Source: Actinomucor elegans (lineage: Eukaryota; Mucoromycota; Mucoromycetes; Mucorales; Mucoraceae). From it: 64,000 nucleotides of DNA. The notes beneath the pieces were generated by a model that made no database searches, had not been told where the DNA came from, and was given only the letters and a program-made list of their open reading frames with translations. The position numbers and the translations under genes were made by a program. The stretch is taken from assembly GCA_026027325.1 (NCBI GenBank), contig JAMSLZ010000011.1, positions 1,043,718-1,107,717 of the forward strand, given 5' to 3'. This document shows positions 1 to 12,078 of this stretch, piece after piece (within the stretch, counting starts at the first letter, position 1; every line of letters begins with the position of its first letter).

Positions 1-237
1 TTACCAAGAAAATATATAACGTTTTGAATAGAATGGGTTACCTAATTTAAATAAAATACTTGGTAGCCTAGGTACAGAAATTATTCTAGTGAACCTATTC
101 GGCATGAATTCCCATTTCTTAATGGATCCTAAAACTGTGATTATAAAAAATTTAAAGTATAGTATGTATACATTTCCTTTCATATAATTGTTATTTATAA
201 AGAGGAGTATAAAAAGAAAATGGATACAAAATGTATA

Positions 238-1738
238 TCAAGGAGAGGAAGTACTAGAAAAGAATGGACCGAATAAATGCATACCTGGTTTGTCTTCTTC
301 AGTTAATTTAAGAATTGATGGGTTAACCGTTGAAGAAAGAGTATGTAAATCAGGGCTAAAGTTAAACCTATTTTTCGTCAAAACATCATTATGCTCCCAC
401 TTGAGCCGTGCAATATATGAAGTACATTCAATTAAGAGACACTACCATAAAAAACAAAGATTAGTCACATATATATTAAATGGATGATAAAAATGGATAA
501 ATACCCTCATGCCCCAGAAGAACTTCAAAAAACTAGATAATGTTTCCAGTTTTTCATCGATCTCTGGCTTAATTTGGAGCATATCTTCCAGCCACAATTC
601 ATAAATGGGCCTTCAGGCTCGAAGCGGAGGCTCCACAGACAGATCTTCTCGCCTTAATTTTTTTAGGTGAGATGAGAGAAAGGACAAAGAAATAAACTGA
701 AAGCAACATTTTGTATCTTACCTGCGGCATGTACAAAGAAGACTTTACATTTACTAAATGTCTCCATACTTGCTAAAGGAAACTCATCGGCAATATTGTT
801 CAACATTGCAAGAGTTCCGAAGAGACCCTTGTGATGATCAAAGCTTATTTTTGGTTTATCATTACAGCCAAAGTTGTTTGACGTCTCCAATAACAAAATC
901 TCTAGACTTTTTAAGCCATATAGTTTAACGATGCCATCAGCTAAGTAACTGTAGCTATTGTCACTGAATAATTCTAAGGTTTTGAGTTGTTTGCTCATTG
1001 ATAGTAATGGTGCTTCACCAGGCTTAAAACCAGCTTTACACCAGTCTACACTCTCTGCTAATGAAACAGCCACTGCTTCCAAAAAAGGATAGACGAATAA
1101 AGAGCTAAAAGTTGATTCTCCATCCTCGATATTTAAATTAGTAGTGTGGAAATTATATCTATATATATAGTGTACATATTAAACTTAAATCATAGTATAA
1201 ACTAGCGTATAATTAACAGTTACTTACGTTGCTCGAAATGTACTTTCTAAAAAATTGAACATAGCCTCGTCATCACTGTCGCAAGGAAGTATATCTCTGA
1301 TGGCCTTTCTACAGTCAGGATTAGTTTGCTATGTCATGTATTGCCAAATTAGATGAGATTTGATACGTTATCAATGTGTACATATATGACTTACGCTATC
1401 GAAAATTCCATTAAAATAAGGAATGCATGCTTCTGATAACGGGAAGGTCTTCACCTCATGTTTTTTTATATGTTGTTTGTAAATATCTTTATCCAGACTA
1501 GGACGAGGGGAAATGCTATTTCCGCATCGGATAAAGTTGTGATTTTCAGGACTATACAGGATGATGATAGTGATATCCTTTAGTAAAAACTTATTTTCTT
1601 CAAAAAGTGTATTTACCTATAAGGATGAAAGTTTTGGTTATTTTCTAAAAATCTAACCCAGTCTTTCCAAACGCTGACAAGCTCTTCACCCTCTCCCTTC
1701 TTTTCTTCTTCTTTCTTCTTTCTTTTTTTTTTTGTCAT
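238..1738 (-). pseudogene. Uncharacterised Mucorales-type protein, one frameshift
   Basis: Six exons read cleanly: 1617-1738, 1395-1551, 1228-1328, 722-1104, 505-652 and 238-441, all with GT/AG ends. The protein opens with a lysine-rich stretch (MTKKKRKKK). Its core reads LADGIVKLYGLKSLEIL followed by LLETS, then a conserved-looking LWSLRFEPEG block. Function is unknown. I recall similar proteins as common hypotheticals in Mucorales, and the D...E...E-T-S spacing recalls a degenerate nuclease core, which is only inference. Exon 5 is one base short of frame: near 606-612 the reading must shift to continue as IYELWLEDM. With one added base the total is 372 codons. The lesion could be a true inactivation or an assembly error. 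A decayed paralog lies at 48382-48940. Confidence 0.6.
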
Positions 1739-2400
1739 CCTTAAAAATGAAAAACATTTCAATTTAATTTTCAATTCAATTATTCATGAAATAATAATAA
1801 TACTATGTTGCAGCCAATAGTTGTATTGGTAAAAGTGTTATCATCTCCAAAAAAAACTTGAAGGCCATAATTAATATTAATACGTCTTTTCTTGGATGGC
1901 TTTGAAGCATCAGCCTTCAACCCAGCCCTGCTAGGCTATAAATATGTGAGTATATAGACAATACGCAATTTTTCAAACCTAAAGTTTGCCTACAATTTTC
2001 TTTTTCATCAAAAGAGAGCAGTGAGTTTTAACTTCATTCGGTACTTCTTGTAAACTGATGATCCATTCAAAATCGCTGATATAATCGCTGACTATACGAT
2101 TATAATTTTTCAGATCTTGTTTTCCTACGTAAAATTCAATTAAATTAAAAATTACTAGGGCTATAATGAACGCATGGCCTTTTTTCGTCCAAGCCAGATT
2201 AATGAGTATCGAGGTGAACTAAAATAAGAAAAATTTGAAAAATAAATATAGAAATATCACTTAACGAAAATGAGTCTTAATTGACGTATTTATGGCTACG
2301 TGCACTACTGGTTCTTTTAGAGTTATTGATTAAGGCATATGTACTTAATGTGGCCTTTCTGTGTTTATACATATTACTTTGAGAGTAATTTGTGCAATGG
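1739..2400. other. Intergenic, no gene seen
   Basis: AT-rich spacer upstream of the frameshifted gene. I see no open frame, RNA gene or clear repeat here. The right edge merges into the transposase fossil that starts near 2400. Confidence 0.5.
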
Positions 2401-2860
2401 ATGTTGTTAACATGGAAACAAATATACCTCAGGCGCTAAAGAAAACCAAAATAGTTAAAGTTTGTAAACGAAAAGCAGTAAAGCCTAAAGATTACGCAAC
2501 TTAAAGGAATTGTAACTGATCATAATATCAGATTCGTATCCAACACATCGAAGTAAAAGATTACTATCTAATCATGGACAAAGCACTCATTACTACGTTT
2601 GATGAAACTGAAAAAATTGATTATAAGCAGAGATTATTGAGGCCTATACTTTTCGCTTTATTTACCAGAACCTAATCTTATCGAATAGTTCTGGACTATT
2701 GTCAAAAATATAAAGTGAAGTATGGTCAATTTTGAAGGTAAGGAAGCGTCATAAATCAGAATAACAGAAGCCCGTAATAATGATCCTGCTCATCACATTT
2801 GAATTACCATCAGTACTCTATGAATACCTTTGGTGCATGCTTGGAGAGGCAACTTATATA
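2400..2860 (+). mobile_element. Fossil IS630/Tc1-mariner-type DDE transposase (C-terminal part)
   Basis: Reading the plus strand through stops gives a recognisable IS630/Tc1-type catalytic region. Around 2574 is MDKALITTFDETEKIDY, matching the family's 'MDNAPIHT..DIEK' block with the Asn after the catalytic Asp changed to Lys. Around 2655-2800 is YFSLYLPEPNLIE, stop, FWTIVKN, matching 'YLPPYSPELNPIEQFWSVVKN' with the third acidic residue. A later block reads FEGKEAS, stop, IRITEARNNDP. A lysine-rich segment before the second Asp (KKTKIVKVCKRKA) fits the usual linker. Several in-frame stops show it is dead. The N-terminal DNA-binding part and terminal repeats were not found. Confidence 0.75.
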
Positions 2861-5060
2861 ATATAACTTCAATAATACTACCTGATCTGCTCATATATCG
2901 TCCAAGAAAGAATTGTCTATTTAAGTTATAAAATGGCGCCAATTGAAATATGCAAAACCACCAATTGGGACTTGAGAAACCGTCAATTGGGTACTATTGG
3001 TGCTGTTACTGTTCTGGCATTATAAAATTGCGGGACTTAGTAAACTAGCCTGTATTTCGCTCTTCTTTTGTAATCATCAAAGTATACCCTTTCTTTATTG
3101 GAATATCAAGTTCTCTGTTTTACTCTACAGCCACTGAATATTATCAAGATCAAGGTTTTGTCGCCTGAAATGATTTTACAAACAAATGACAAGCGAATGT
3201 CATTCTCATCTATCGTAGATCTTCCAACAATTAACAATCTTTATGTTCGGCTTCAAAATCTCGTGAAAATTAAGCTAAAAACTGCTACGAGTGATGGTTT
3301 TCTTTTTTTTAATAGTTTAGCCAAGTGGTGGGTTTCCATAAAAATGAACTATAAAAAATTCAATAAACTAATTTTTTTTTTTTTTTTTTTTTGGCTTAGG
3401 AGACGCGTCTTCCGAACCATACACTTAGTATACAACAGACAAGACCTTGGTTTTTGCGTTAAACGTGTTTTAGCAAGCGCAACGGCTCTATCGACGTATG
3501 GGTACTTCTATTGGGGTAGGGATAGGATCCCTTTTGTGAGTCTATCCAGGCTATATCTCTACAATGGTACCATACTGATACATATCCAGGGCGAAAGTCG
3601 GATTTGACTGAACAGACCATTGTCCCTATTTCGCAATTACTGCCCACAATCAACCAGGCCATGTCAAAAATGGCCCAAAGAGTATATATGCCTCTTGTAT
3701 ATAGTTTCAAGTAACACACTGTTTGCTGATGATCACATATAAGTAATAGAAAGACAAAAAGGCATGGAACGTAGATGGATATCAAGTTTGTTCGCGTTAT
3801 TGAATAGCCTAGCGTTCAAGGCTGTCCTGTAAAGGTTGTCCCTGTGTTCAGTGCTCCTGGGACACACACATACGACACAGGTACGTCTTTTGGTTAGTGA
3901 TCACTTGATGCATCGCTAGTACCTTTTCCAAGATCAAGATATTTGGTTTGCCTGTCTAATGGGATAGAGCATTACGCAATCGCGGAGGGAAATGGAAGCC
4001 TTGGTAGGTTATTTGACTCCAATGAATCTTGCCTAAGGCAAAGGTATATGCCATATGGCTCTGTTTGAGCCATGGAAATCACATCCTTGGGTTGAAAGAA
4101 CATACTGCATGTGATAATTCGTTAAAGTTACTATAACAAGAACGAGTTATCAGCATCATTCCTGTGAAGAGTACCATCATACAAGACGTTTGTACCAATA
4201 ATGTACTACGACACTGTTCGCGTTTGGATTAGACGTTGCAGCTGCTAGAGGATACTGTCAACAATATATCTGATATCATGATGTGTTTGCCGACATCTGG
4301 CCGCAAGCCATTACTATTTATGCCTTCAATTTTCATCAGTTGATGCAAAAAGAATGGCCAGATCACCATAGTCTCATCCTTGCTAGTATCGTTCACAATA
4401 GATAGGAAACGACATTGTATGCATCTGTTGACACAAAACATCAGATCTGGGATGCAGATAGGATCCATCATTTTATTCGAAGCACCTTTGTAGCCCAACT
4501 GAAACAGTTTATTGTCCTGGAAAAAGGTCAAGGAGGTTGTGAAGAGCATCAATTGTAATCTTACAAGACCGAAATGTTTTGTCAACCAGACGAGCGGAGC
4601 AGACGAGCCTGGTGCTTTTTTTTTTCTTCGACCGGAATGCAACCCATGATTGGCTCAAGGTTTTTGTATGCGTGGAAAATAAGGCAGGAAAGCCAAGAGA
4701 TTACGGTTCATATCTACAGGTGGTTTTGATATAAGGAATTGCTATTCGCCGATCAATTCCAATACCATATCTATCGGCAAAGATGCCTTTGAGACTGTCG
4801 ATTAATTGTTTAAAACGTGTGTTGAGGCTTCAAGACCTACGATTATCTAAGGTTTCTTTTTGCTGGCCTATTATTAAATAATAATAAATAAATAAAAATA
4901 TGACATGTAAATCCATAATATTGTATGATGACTCTAAATTTAGCAGTTACTCATGTTTCAAGCAAGTTTTGCAACACAGCATTCAGTTAATTAATTGCCA
5001 ATGACTAATGCTTGCCACCAAAATAGAGCGATCGAATAGATCCGAGATTCCAACAGGCGT

Positions 5061-5130
5061 AACAACTCATTCTGAACATGGGTTAATAGTCTGATGCGAC
5101 ATTTAGCCGAGATCGACTGAGATCGCTACC
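5061..5130 (+). repeat. Dispersed degenerate repeat, copy 1
   Basis: Contains CTCATTCTGAACATG, then GATGCGACATTTAGCCGAGA and a following GATCG. This is one of the better copies of the interspersed family described in the findings. Confidence 0.6.
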
Positions 5131-5162
5131 TTCATGTAATGCTTCATGCCAATTTCGAAAGC

Positions 5163-5165
<3 letters not shown>

Positions 5166-5202
<37 letters not shown>
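5166..5202. repeat. Poly-T tract, 37 bases
   Basis: Uninterrupted T run, one of several 27-40 base A/T homopolymers in the window. Confidence 0.9.
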
Positions 5203-5203
<1 letters not shown>

Positions 5204-5547
5204 AAATACTGTTACTGTCAGGCACTAAAAAAAGCAAGTTTTGAAAATTGAACGTAAGCTTTGCAAATGCTCTTAGGCATACCAATAGAGAATACAAAAA
5301 AATCAAACAATTGGTCCACACATATCAGTGATGATATTCATTAATCTCTTTAGGTTTGTATTGTATGTAATTAATAATTGAAGCGAAAATGTAATGCGTC
5401 GTTTTAATGGAGCCAATTTAAGATAGTTTAAGCTATGTAATACATAAATACTTCTTTACTTTTATTTTACGTAACTTCTATAATAAAATACAACTCACGT
5501 TTAACATGGCTTGATTTGTTTTAAAATATTAATTTCTTTATTACTCC

Positions 5548-6552
5548 CTAATCGAGTTTGGCTTTATCTGTTGAGATTTCTTCCAGAACTGCTAGCATAC
5601 TATCTCTTACAGAATTTGTCAACTTATCAATAGATTCTGAATCTGGAGAAATATCCTTGGTAGGAACAGGTGGTAAGACTACGCAAAAAAAATATGAGCT
5701 ATGCATTCTATGCCTATGCAGGACTTACTTTTGATCTTAATATCACCATGCGTAAAGCGCTTTGCTTTGACATTGTAAATATCCTTGTAGTTTTCAATGA
5801 CAATCGGAATAATTGGTGCTTTAGCCTGAGCAGCCATATAAAATGCACCTTTCTTGAACGGCAACAGGGTAGGCCCATCCGCGTTACTTCGTGTGCCTTC
5901 TGGATATACCCAGACCGATGTTTTTTTTCTATACATATCCTCGGCTGCTTTCTTTGCTTGATTAATGGCGTTGGTACGATTACCGCGGTCCATAAAGATA
6001 GCATTGCTTAACATCACTGTGATAAGGTGAGTAACTCACTGTTGCCTGTCGGAATTTGACTTACTGAACCATCCCAACACTGGATAGTATTTGATTGATC
6101 TCTTTGCCATGATAGAGGTCCCTTTCGGAAACACACATCCCATATATGAAATATCCATTAATGTTTGATGATTGGCAACGTAAATTGCTGGTTCACCGAC
6201 TTTAGCTAAATTTTCTTGACCTTCTACTGTGGCTGTAATAGCAAGAAATGTTTTACTGAGAAATGCTTCTACACGTCCAACGCTGTAACTGATCAAGTGT
6301 GTTTTACCAAACACTGGTAATATTAGAGAGGCTAGCATACCATAACCAGCAGACACAGCTATTAATATAATGGCTACGATTTGACGGTATATAAATCCAC
6401 CTCGTTTGCGAAAGATGGCTTGGAAGACAATAGGTGCAATAAGTGTAGCGAGTGCAGGGATTTTATTGCTCAAAGAAGAGGATGATCCTGTCACTTTAGA
6501 GGTTAGCCTCTGAGGATCCTTTGTACGTCAGCTTCCTACCTAATTCTGTCAT
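5548..6552 (-). CDS. 1-acyl-sn-glycerol-3-phosphate acyltransferase (PlsC/AGPAT)
   Basis: Lysophosphatidate acyltransferase: transfers a fatty acyl group to lysophosphatidic acid to make phosphatidic acid, normally in the ER membrane. Exons are 6540-6552, 6065-6493, 5729-6016 and 5548-5678 (861 nt, 286 aa). The first exon is only 13 nt (MTEL plus one base). It is needed because the main frame has no upstream ATG, and its 46-nt intron has a GCTAAC branch site. The last intron ends in TAG before the family's KILPPVPT segment. Motif I is H-QTLM-D at about residues 113-118 and motif III is PEGTRS at about 186-191, followed by PIIPIVIENYKDIY. Hydrophobic N-terminal segments (VAIILIAVSAGYG) fit membrane anchoring. 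The length is normal for the family. Confidence 0.93.
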
Positions 6553-8367
6553 GGATGATATGTATGATTGATGATTATATTATCAAGAGTAAAAGGATAA
6601 AAAAGAATTAAACCAGAAGTTTTTCACTTTTTATTGTTGGCACGTGAATAACAGGAACACCCAACAATTCGAATTACTAACACTTTTATTGGTTAAAATA
6701 GACAGGACTCATCCCAGGCCGTGCGTACCTGATTTAGTTGCCGGTGTTATTAAATCCCAGCTGGGTTATGCCGCAGAGTAGCCATCTAAAATATGTATTA
6801 ACCGAAAATTGGGATGCATACGTTATCTGGTGTCGAAAGCTTTCTCATAAAGCACCTTATTACGAGTTTAAAAGATATAATATGTCAAGTGGATACGTCC
6901 ACGGATCATACATGGTTTAAATACACGAACAATACACGTAGTTTATCCAAAGTTTAAGTTGAAACATAAAATTTGGACGGGAATATGTTGCGCTATATTG
7001 AACGGTGTATTTATCTTTAAAGTAAAGATACATTGAATAATGAGAGTGAATCGTAATATGTATGCATATTACAATGTTAGCAACTTCTGAATGCATAGTA
7101 ATGCGCTTTGCATACATTGCTACTTTTCTTTTGTTGGGAGAGCTGAGATGTTTTCAGCATCATAGATCATAGCTTATATTACACACTTCGCTACTGATCA
7201 TAATATTCGGCTTCTGTTTGTTATTTTTTAAGCATTCAGATACAAGTTGTATTTTTGTTAATGATATCCATTACTATTATTCACTACCATTACTCGTGTT
7301 TATCAACAGTCTATACTTATGCAGTCGATGACTTTCGCTTATATTAAGCATTGACACACAATCGATAAGGGACTATAGGGGGGCCATCAGTATTGACATG
7401 AAGCATCATAGGTGTAAAAGTGTTTATAAAACGCTGATATGGCACATTAAGCATCAGGTAGGTGGCCCGTGCTTACTCTAGTGATTAGATGGCCCGTTTC
7501 TACGGTAAACCCTGGCCCTATTGGATTTTATGCATCAATGCATTCGCTGTTATTCGGCCCACAGTATCACATTATAACCCATGAACCTAATATGCCTTTA
7601 ATACCATTAATAAATGATTCCAAGTTATGCCATTATGGACTATTTTTTTTTTTTTTTTTTTTTACTTTTCTATTGACAATTCGAATATTCGACAAAGCCG
7701 CTCAGAATAAGGAAACTAATATTTAGCATGAAATTTAGCCCATTTTTGGATAACAATCGAAGATAGGCCAGCATGCATTACCAGAATTTAATGTTGATCA
7801 AATGGAACAAAGATATTGGGGATATTTTCTTCAATCGAGAAAATTGCCGTTGATAAAATACAGTACTTTGAACCATATTGAAATGTAGATAAAGCTTGAG
7901 TATTTCATATATAATAAATCCAAGAAAAAAAGCTGTTCTATTAAAATTATTGATTAAAATATTATACTATACTATATTTTATTGATTGGACGTAAAAAAC
8001 AAATATTCATAAAAATTATAATCAATAGATTTTTCAATCAATCTCGATCAAATAGCACTTTTAATTGATATTCCCTGTTCAAAATGAGCTGCTATATTTG
8101 GTAAAGCATTACTTTTAAAATACACTATCTATTATACCTAGAACTATAATTATAGCAAATATGAGTGAAGATGCATCCCAATGTGCTAATCAACAACTAT
8201 AAAATTCTAATGACGAAGGAAACATGAATTAAATATTCAGAAATTTGAAGAGCGAGTGACGTATATTACAACAGTTTAAAATGCCGACAATTTCCTCAAT
8301 GCCAAGCTGTAGCTTCTCACCGAGAAAAAAACACGTCTTTTCTTTAATTTGTACCTCCATTACAACC
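6553..8367. other. Intergenic, no gene seen
   Basis: AT-rich spacer between two divergent genes. It has only short ORFs, a T17 tract near 7642, and a minus-strand copy of the dispersed repeat at 8021-8093. A CACGTG hexamer lies near 6640 on the acyltransferase promoter side; its use is unknown. Confidence 0.5.
8021..8093 (-). repeat. Dispersed degenerate repeat, copy 2
   Basis: On the minus strand it reads GCTCATTTTGAAC, then GTGCTATTTGATCGAGATTG and AATCTATTGAT, in the family's order. Confidence 0.55.
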
Positions 8368-9585
8368 ATGATTTTATTAGATTATCACAACGTCATTATC
8401 AAAAACACCTTGGAAGCCAGACTCAAAGAGTAAACTAGTTCAAAGGGCCGAGATGAAGATTTTAACGCTTAAATATTTATGTTCATAGAGAGAAATTAGA
8501 CCCTCTTGAAATGATGGTGGCCGACTTTGATGGTGTTACTTACCATATTACTACACCCGAGTCCAAGTCTGTTATTCACATTTCCCTCGGCTGGGCTTGT
8601 ACCCAAGAACTCTTTTCACATGGAGCCCAAGAGGTATTGAAACGCGAGTACGGTGATTTGTTATTAGATACACCCGAGCAAGGTTACGATGTTACTTTGG
8701 TTATTGATTTAGAGAAAGTGTCTACTGAGCCAGGTAAAAGCGAAAGACGCGATAGGTAAAAGCGTTTGGTTACTAACACGCGATGCTTAGAGGAGAGAGA
8801 TGAGCTTATTCGAAAAATCTCGCTTTTAAAACGTAACCTATTGGCTGCTCCTTTTGAAAGAGCTTTCGCAGAACAGGAACAATGCGAAAAGGAAGAAAAG
8901 ACTGAATGCAACTCGCAACTGATGGCTGTTCATTATCGTCAGGAAGAGGCCATCTATATCAAGTCCAACTTTGATCGTATCACCGTTATTTTCAGTACAA
9001 CCTTCAAAGACGAGACAGACAAGATTTTTGGCAAGGTCTTTTTGCAGGTAACATTGGATCACTCGTGCCATTGTATGGTAGGTTAACAGGTCCTTTAGGA
9101 ATTCGTGGATGCGCGTCGTCGTGTACCTGCATTACAAAATGCTCCTCAAGTTCTGTATTCCATCCGTGAGCCTCCTATGGAACTTCGTCACTTGAACTTG
9201 AGGGATAGCGATGATGTTAGCTATGTTACATTTGGTAAAGTATAAATGGGACGATGGATTGTTCGATAAAACCTAACCCATTAGCAGTACTTTTCCCCAA
9301 CCATTTCACCAAGGGCGATGTACGTGAAGAAACCATTGCACGTATCCAAATCTTCCGTGATTATCTTCATTATCATATTAAGTGTTCAAAGGCTTATATG
9401 CATACCCGTATGAGAGCTCGCGTTCGTGATTTCTTGAAGGTACTGAACAGAGCTAAACCAGAAGTACAAAATGCAGAGAAGAAGACTGCCAGGTAAATCA
9501 AAAAAAAAATTTTTTTTTTCTATGATAGCATAGCCTAACGTTTTACTTTTCTCATAGTGGCAGAACCTTTGTTCGTCGATCTTAA
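8368..9585 (+). CDS. ARPC2: Arp2/3 complex 34-kDa subunit (ARPC2/Arc34)
   Basis: Structural subunit of the Arp2/3 actin-nucleating complex; with ARPC4 it forms the core that contacts the mother filament. Six exons: 8368-8429, 8489-8733, 8791-9047, 9099-9234, 9288-9492 and 9558-9585, total 933 nt and 310 aa. The start is the ATG opening [20 protein letters not shown], the family's conserved N-terminus. Conserved blocks include [49 protein letters not shown] and, near the end, [20 protein letters not shown] followed by [12 protein letters not shown]. The intron at 8734-8790 has a perfect TACTAAC branch site. The length matches the family (about 300 aa). The kinase gene starts 173 bp downstream on the same strand. 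Confidence 0.97.
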
Positions 9586-9758
9586 GCTAGATTTTAATAA
9601 TAAAAGGACTCTTTTCACTTGATGTTGGACAAGAAAGAGTAATATCAATATTGAAATCCCGTTTGCAGCTGTATTAATAAGTTAGACTGATAATATTCTA
9701 GTGTTCTTTCTTCCTTCTACACTTTATTTTTGATTTATAATTAAAACACCCATTAATA

Positions 9759-11451
9759 ATGGGTGCTTCATGCTGCAAACAAGAGGAAATCGATTTTTCT
9801 CAAGAAGGTATAATGATTTGCTTGATGTTTATACACGCTGGTTGACACAGTGTTAGTTGAATTACAGCACTTTTATCTACTTCGAGTGATCGGCAAAGGG
9901 GCATTTGGTAAAGTGCGTATCGTACAACACAAGAGCGACTTATTAGAATATGCTCTGAAATATATCAGTAAATCCAAATGTATTGAATTAAATGCAACCA
10001 GTAACATATTAACTGAACGACGTATCCTGGAGTGTATCAATTATCCTTTGGTGGTGAACTTGAGATACGCTTTCCATGACGATGAAAACTTGTTTATGGT
10101 ACTGGATTTAATGCTGGGTGGAGACTTGAGATTTCATTTGGATCGATTGGGCCGCTTTAACGAGTTACAAGTTCGGTTCTATGTTGCAGATTTGATGTTG
10201 TCTATTCATCATATACATCGACTGTTGATTATTCATCGGTAATTATATAACATATAAGCTTATATATTTGAACTTGACAGTTTAAATTAGCGATATTAAA
10301 CCCGATAACGTCCTGTTGGATGCAAATGGACATGCTCATCTGAGTGATTTCAATATAGCAACTCAATTAACAGAGAAAAAGCCTTATCGGCATAACAGAG
10401 CGGGCAGTTTGGCCTATATGGCACCTGAAATTTTAGCGGAAAAGCGATATGCGACAGATGTGGATTGGTGGAGCCTTGGTGTTACCATGTTTGAGTTGAT
10501 CTTTGGAAGAGTAATTAAAGCTCATGCTTTCAAATGACTTGCTAACTGTTGTATTTTAGCGTCCTTTTGGCGGTACTACGAACGAAGAAGTAAAAGAAGC
10601 CATTTTACATCAAGATCTGGTCTTTCCAGATGATATACAAGTCTCTCCAGAGTGTATTGAAGTGATGGAAGGTGTAAGGATTGGGTACACTAAAAAGAGC
10701 ATTTAGTAACTTTTAATTTAGCTGCTACAAAAATCGCCCAAGCTTCGTTTAGGTCATGGAACACAAGGTTATCAAAAACTCAAGTCTCATTCTTGGTTTC
10801 AAGGCTTAGATTGGGATGCTATCGAGAGCAAGACCGCCATTGCACCCTTTATACCCAATGTATTTAATATATATATATCTAATGTGCAATTTATACGCGG
10901 TCTAACCATATTATTTATAGAATAATCAGTCTAATTTCGATGCAGTCCATGAACTTGAAGAACTATTGTTTGAAGAAACCCCACTGAGACCTCACAAAAA
11001 AACAGATTCTCGTGCAAGAACCAATGATTCTACCATGAAAGAGCTATTAGAGATGGACACCATGTTTTTACCTTATGATTATACAAAGCAACACCCAAAT
11101 ACTACTACTACTACTGTCACCACCGCCGCCACCACTACTACTACAAGGGGCATAATAGAAGATACTAATACTAATATACCAGCTTCACTATCAACCTCAT
11201 CGTCATCAGTGACCGTGATAGATACAATCTTGAACTCACCTACACCTAGCAGTCTATTAAGACGTGTAGGTGGTGCGTTGAACGAAAAATTAGATCAAAC
11301 GAAATATAAATCTCAAGGATATTACGAACTAGCAGCTAATGACAACACTACTAATACAGACCTTTACACCTCGGATGCTACAACTGCATCTGCATTTAAA
11401 GTTGGTTGCACATCCGATACTATCGCCAGTAACAATAGCAAAACTAAATAA
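9759..11451 (+). CDS. Ser/Thr protein kinase, YANK/STK32-like AGC kinase
   Basis: Protein kinase of the STK32 (YANK) branch of AGC kinases; substrates unknown. Exons: 9759-9807, 9851-10238, 10291-10510, 10560-10673, 10722-10859 and 10921-11451 (1440 nt, 479 aa). The short first exon encodes MGASCCK, a likely N-myristoylation and palmitoylation signal, as in animal STK32 proteins (MGAN...). Catalytic parts: glycine loop GKGAFGKV (31-38), ATP lysine in YALKYI (K53), HRDIKPDN (D147), and DFN replacing DFG at 165-167, a YANK hallmark. LMLGGDLRFHL, DVDWWSLGVTMFEL and the DWDAIESK...PFIPN tail also fit that family. After about residue 340 comes a low-complexity Thr/Ser-rich tail with a TTTTTVTTAATTTTT run. 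The N-terminal acylation implies action at a membrane. Confidence 0.93.
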
Positions 11452-12078
11452 AGTAAAAGATTCAAAGCTGTTGCTCTACTGCTTGTTACAATATCAGTTC
11501 CATCTGTGCCGGGTACTAAGTGGTAGAAGAGTTTCGATTAGTGAGCATGGTCGGCTTATAGTTGTGATTAAAGTAACAAATATATGACATTTTAAGTATC
11601 GGATATTATATAGGCATATCATCATATGTAACGGCTTATTCTGAATAATGTTTATTAATTGTATGGAACAGCCGGCTTAAGTCCGTAGATATTGCTTTAA
11701 AGGGTTAATTAGCGGCTTTGAGTAAAAAATTAGGGCTTGAAATTGAAGTATATATTGGCAGCTTTACGGTCTAATAACTCCTTATTATCTTTCCATTGAT
11801 GCTGTTTTTGTAACATTTAAAAATATTGTAACATGACCATCAGAACAAGCTTGCGTTTTTTTTTTTTGGATATGGGTTCCAAAAAACAAAGTGTTATGTC
11901 TGTTATTGTGCACTTTAGGCATATTTAATTGATGAGAAGGGTTTTTGACTAAGAGCATTTATAGACTCTAATATTCTATTCCCGTCACTCAATAAAATGT
12001 ATTTATGAGGCGTGGGCGGCGGCGACTCGTGAGTTTCTTTACATAATAAAAGTAATAACCCTTGTGTTTCTTGTTGAA
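11452..12078. other. Intergenic, no gene seen
   Basis: Spacer between the kinase and NDP kinase genes. A plus-strand ORF at 11339-11587 overlaps the kinase 3' end in another frame and looks like a shadow. I see no repeat-family copy or RNA gene. Confidence 0.5.

Larger units (their letters stand above)
2861..5547. other. Intergenic block with unassigned, probably decayed ORFs
   Basis: This stretch holds open frames at 3098-3607 (+), 3459-3785 (-) and 4229-4642 (-) that I cannot assign. They overlap on opposite strands and carry homopolymer-coded runs, so at most one per locus could be real. The plus strand at 4560-4690 also reads as a coding-like segment (NLTRPKCFVNQTSGADEP). Nothing matches a family I know. 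A 37-T tract (5166-5202) and one copy of the dispersed repeat (5061-5130) also lie here. Confidence 0.35.

Noticed and set aside
3719..3742. LFADDHI, like the FADD/YADD motif of reverse transcriptases
   Set aside because: A stop follows at once and no other reverse-transcriptase motif could be read on either side in any frame.
6065..6494. GTG at 6494 as the acyltransferase start
   Set aside because: Eukaryotic genes rarely start at GTG. A 13-nt upstream exon with ATG and a good branch site keeps the frame.
7765..7900. FNVDQMEQRYWGYF, faintly like JmjC/KDM5 protein text
   Set aside because: Only about 35 residues, no JmjC catalytic motifs nearby, and ends in a stop; too weak to annotate.
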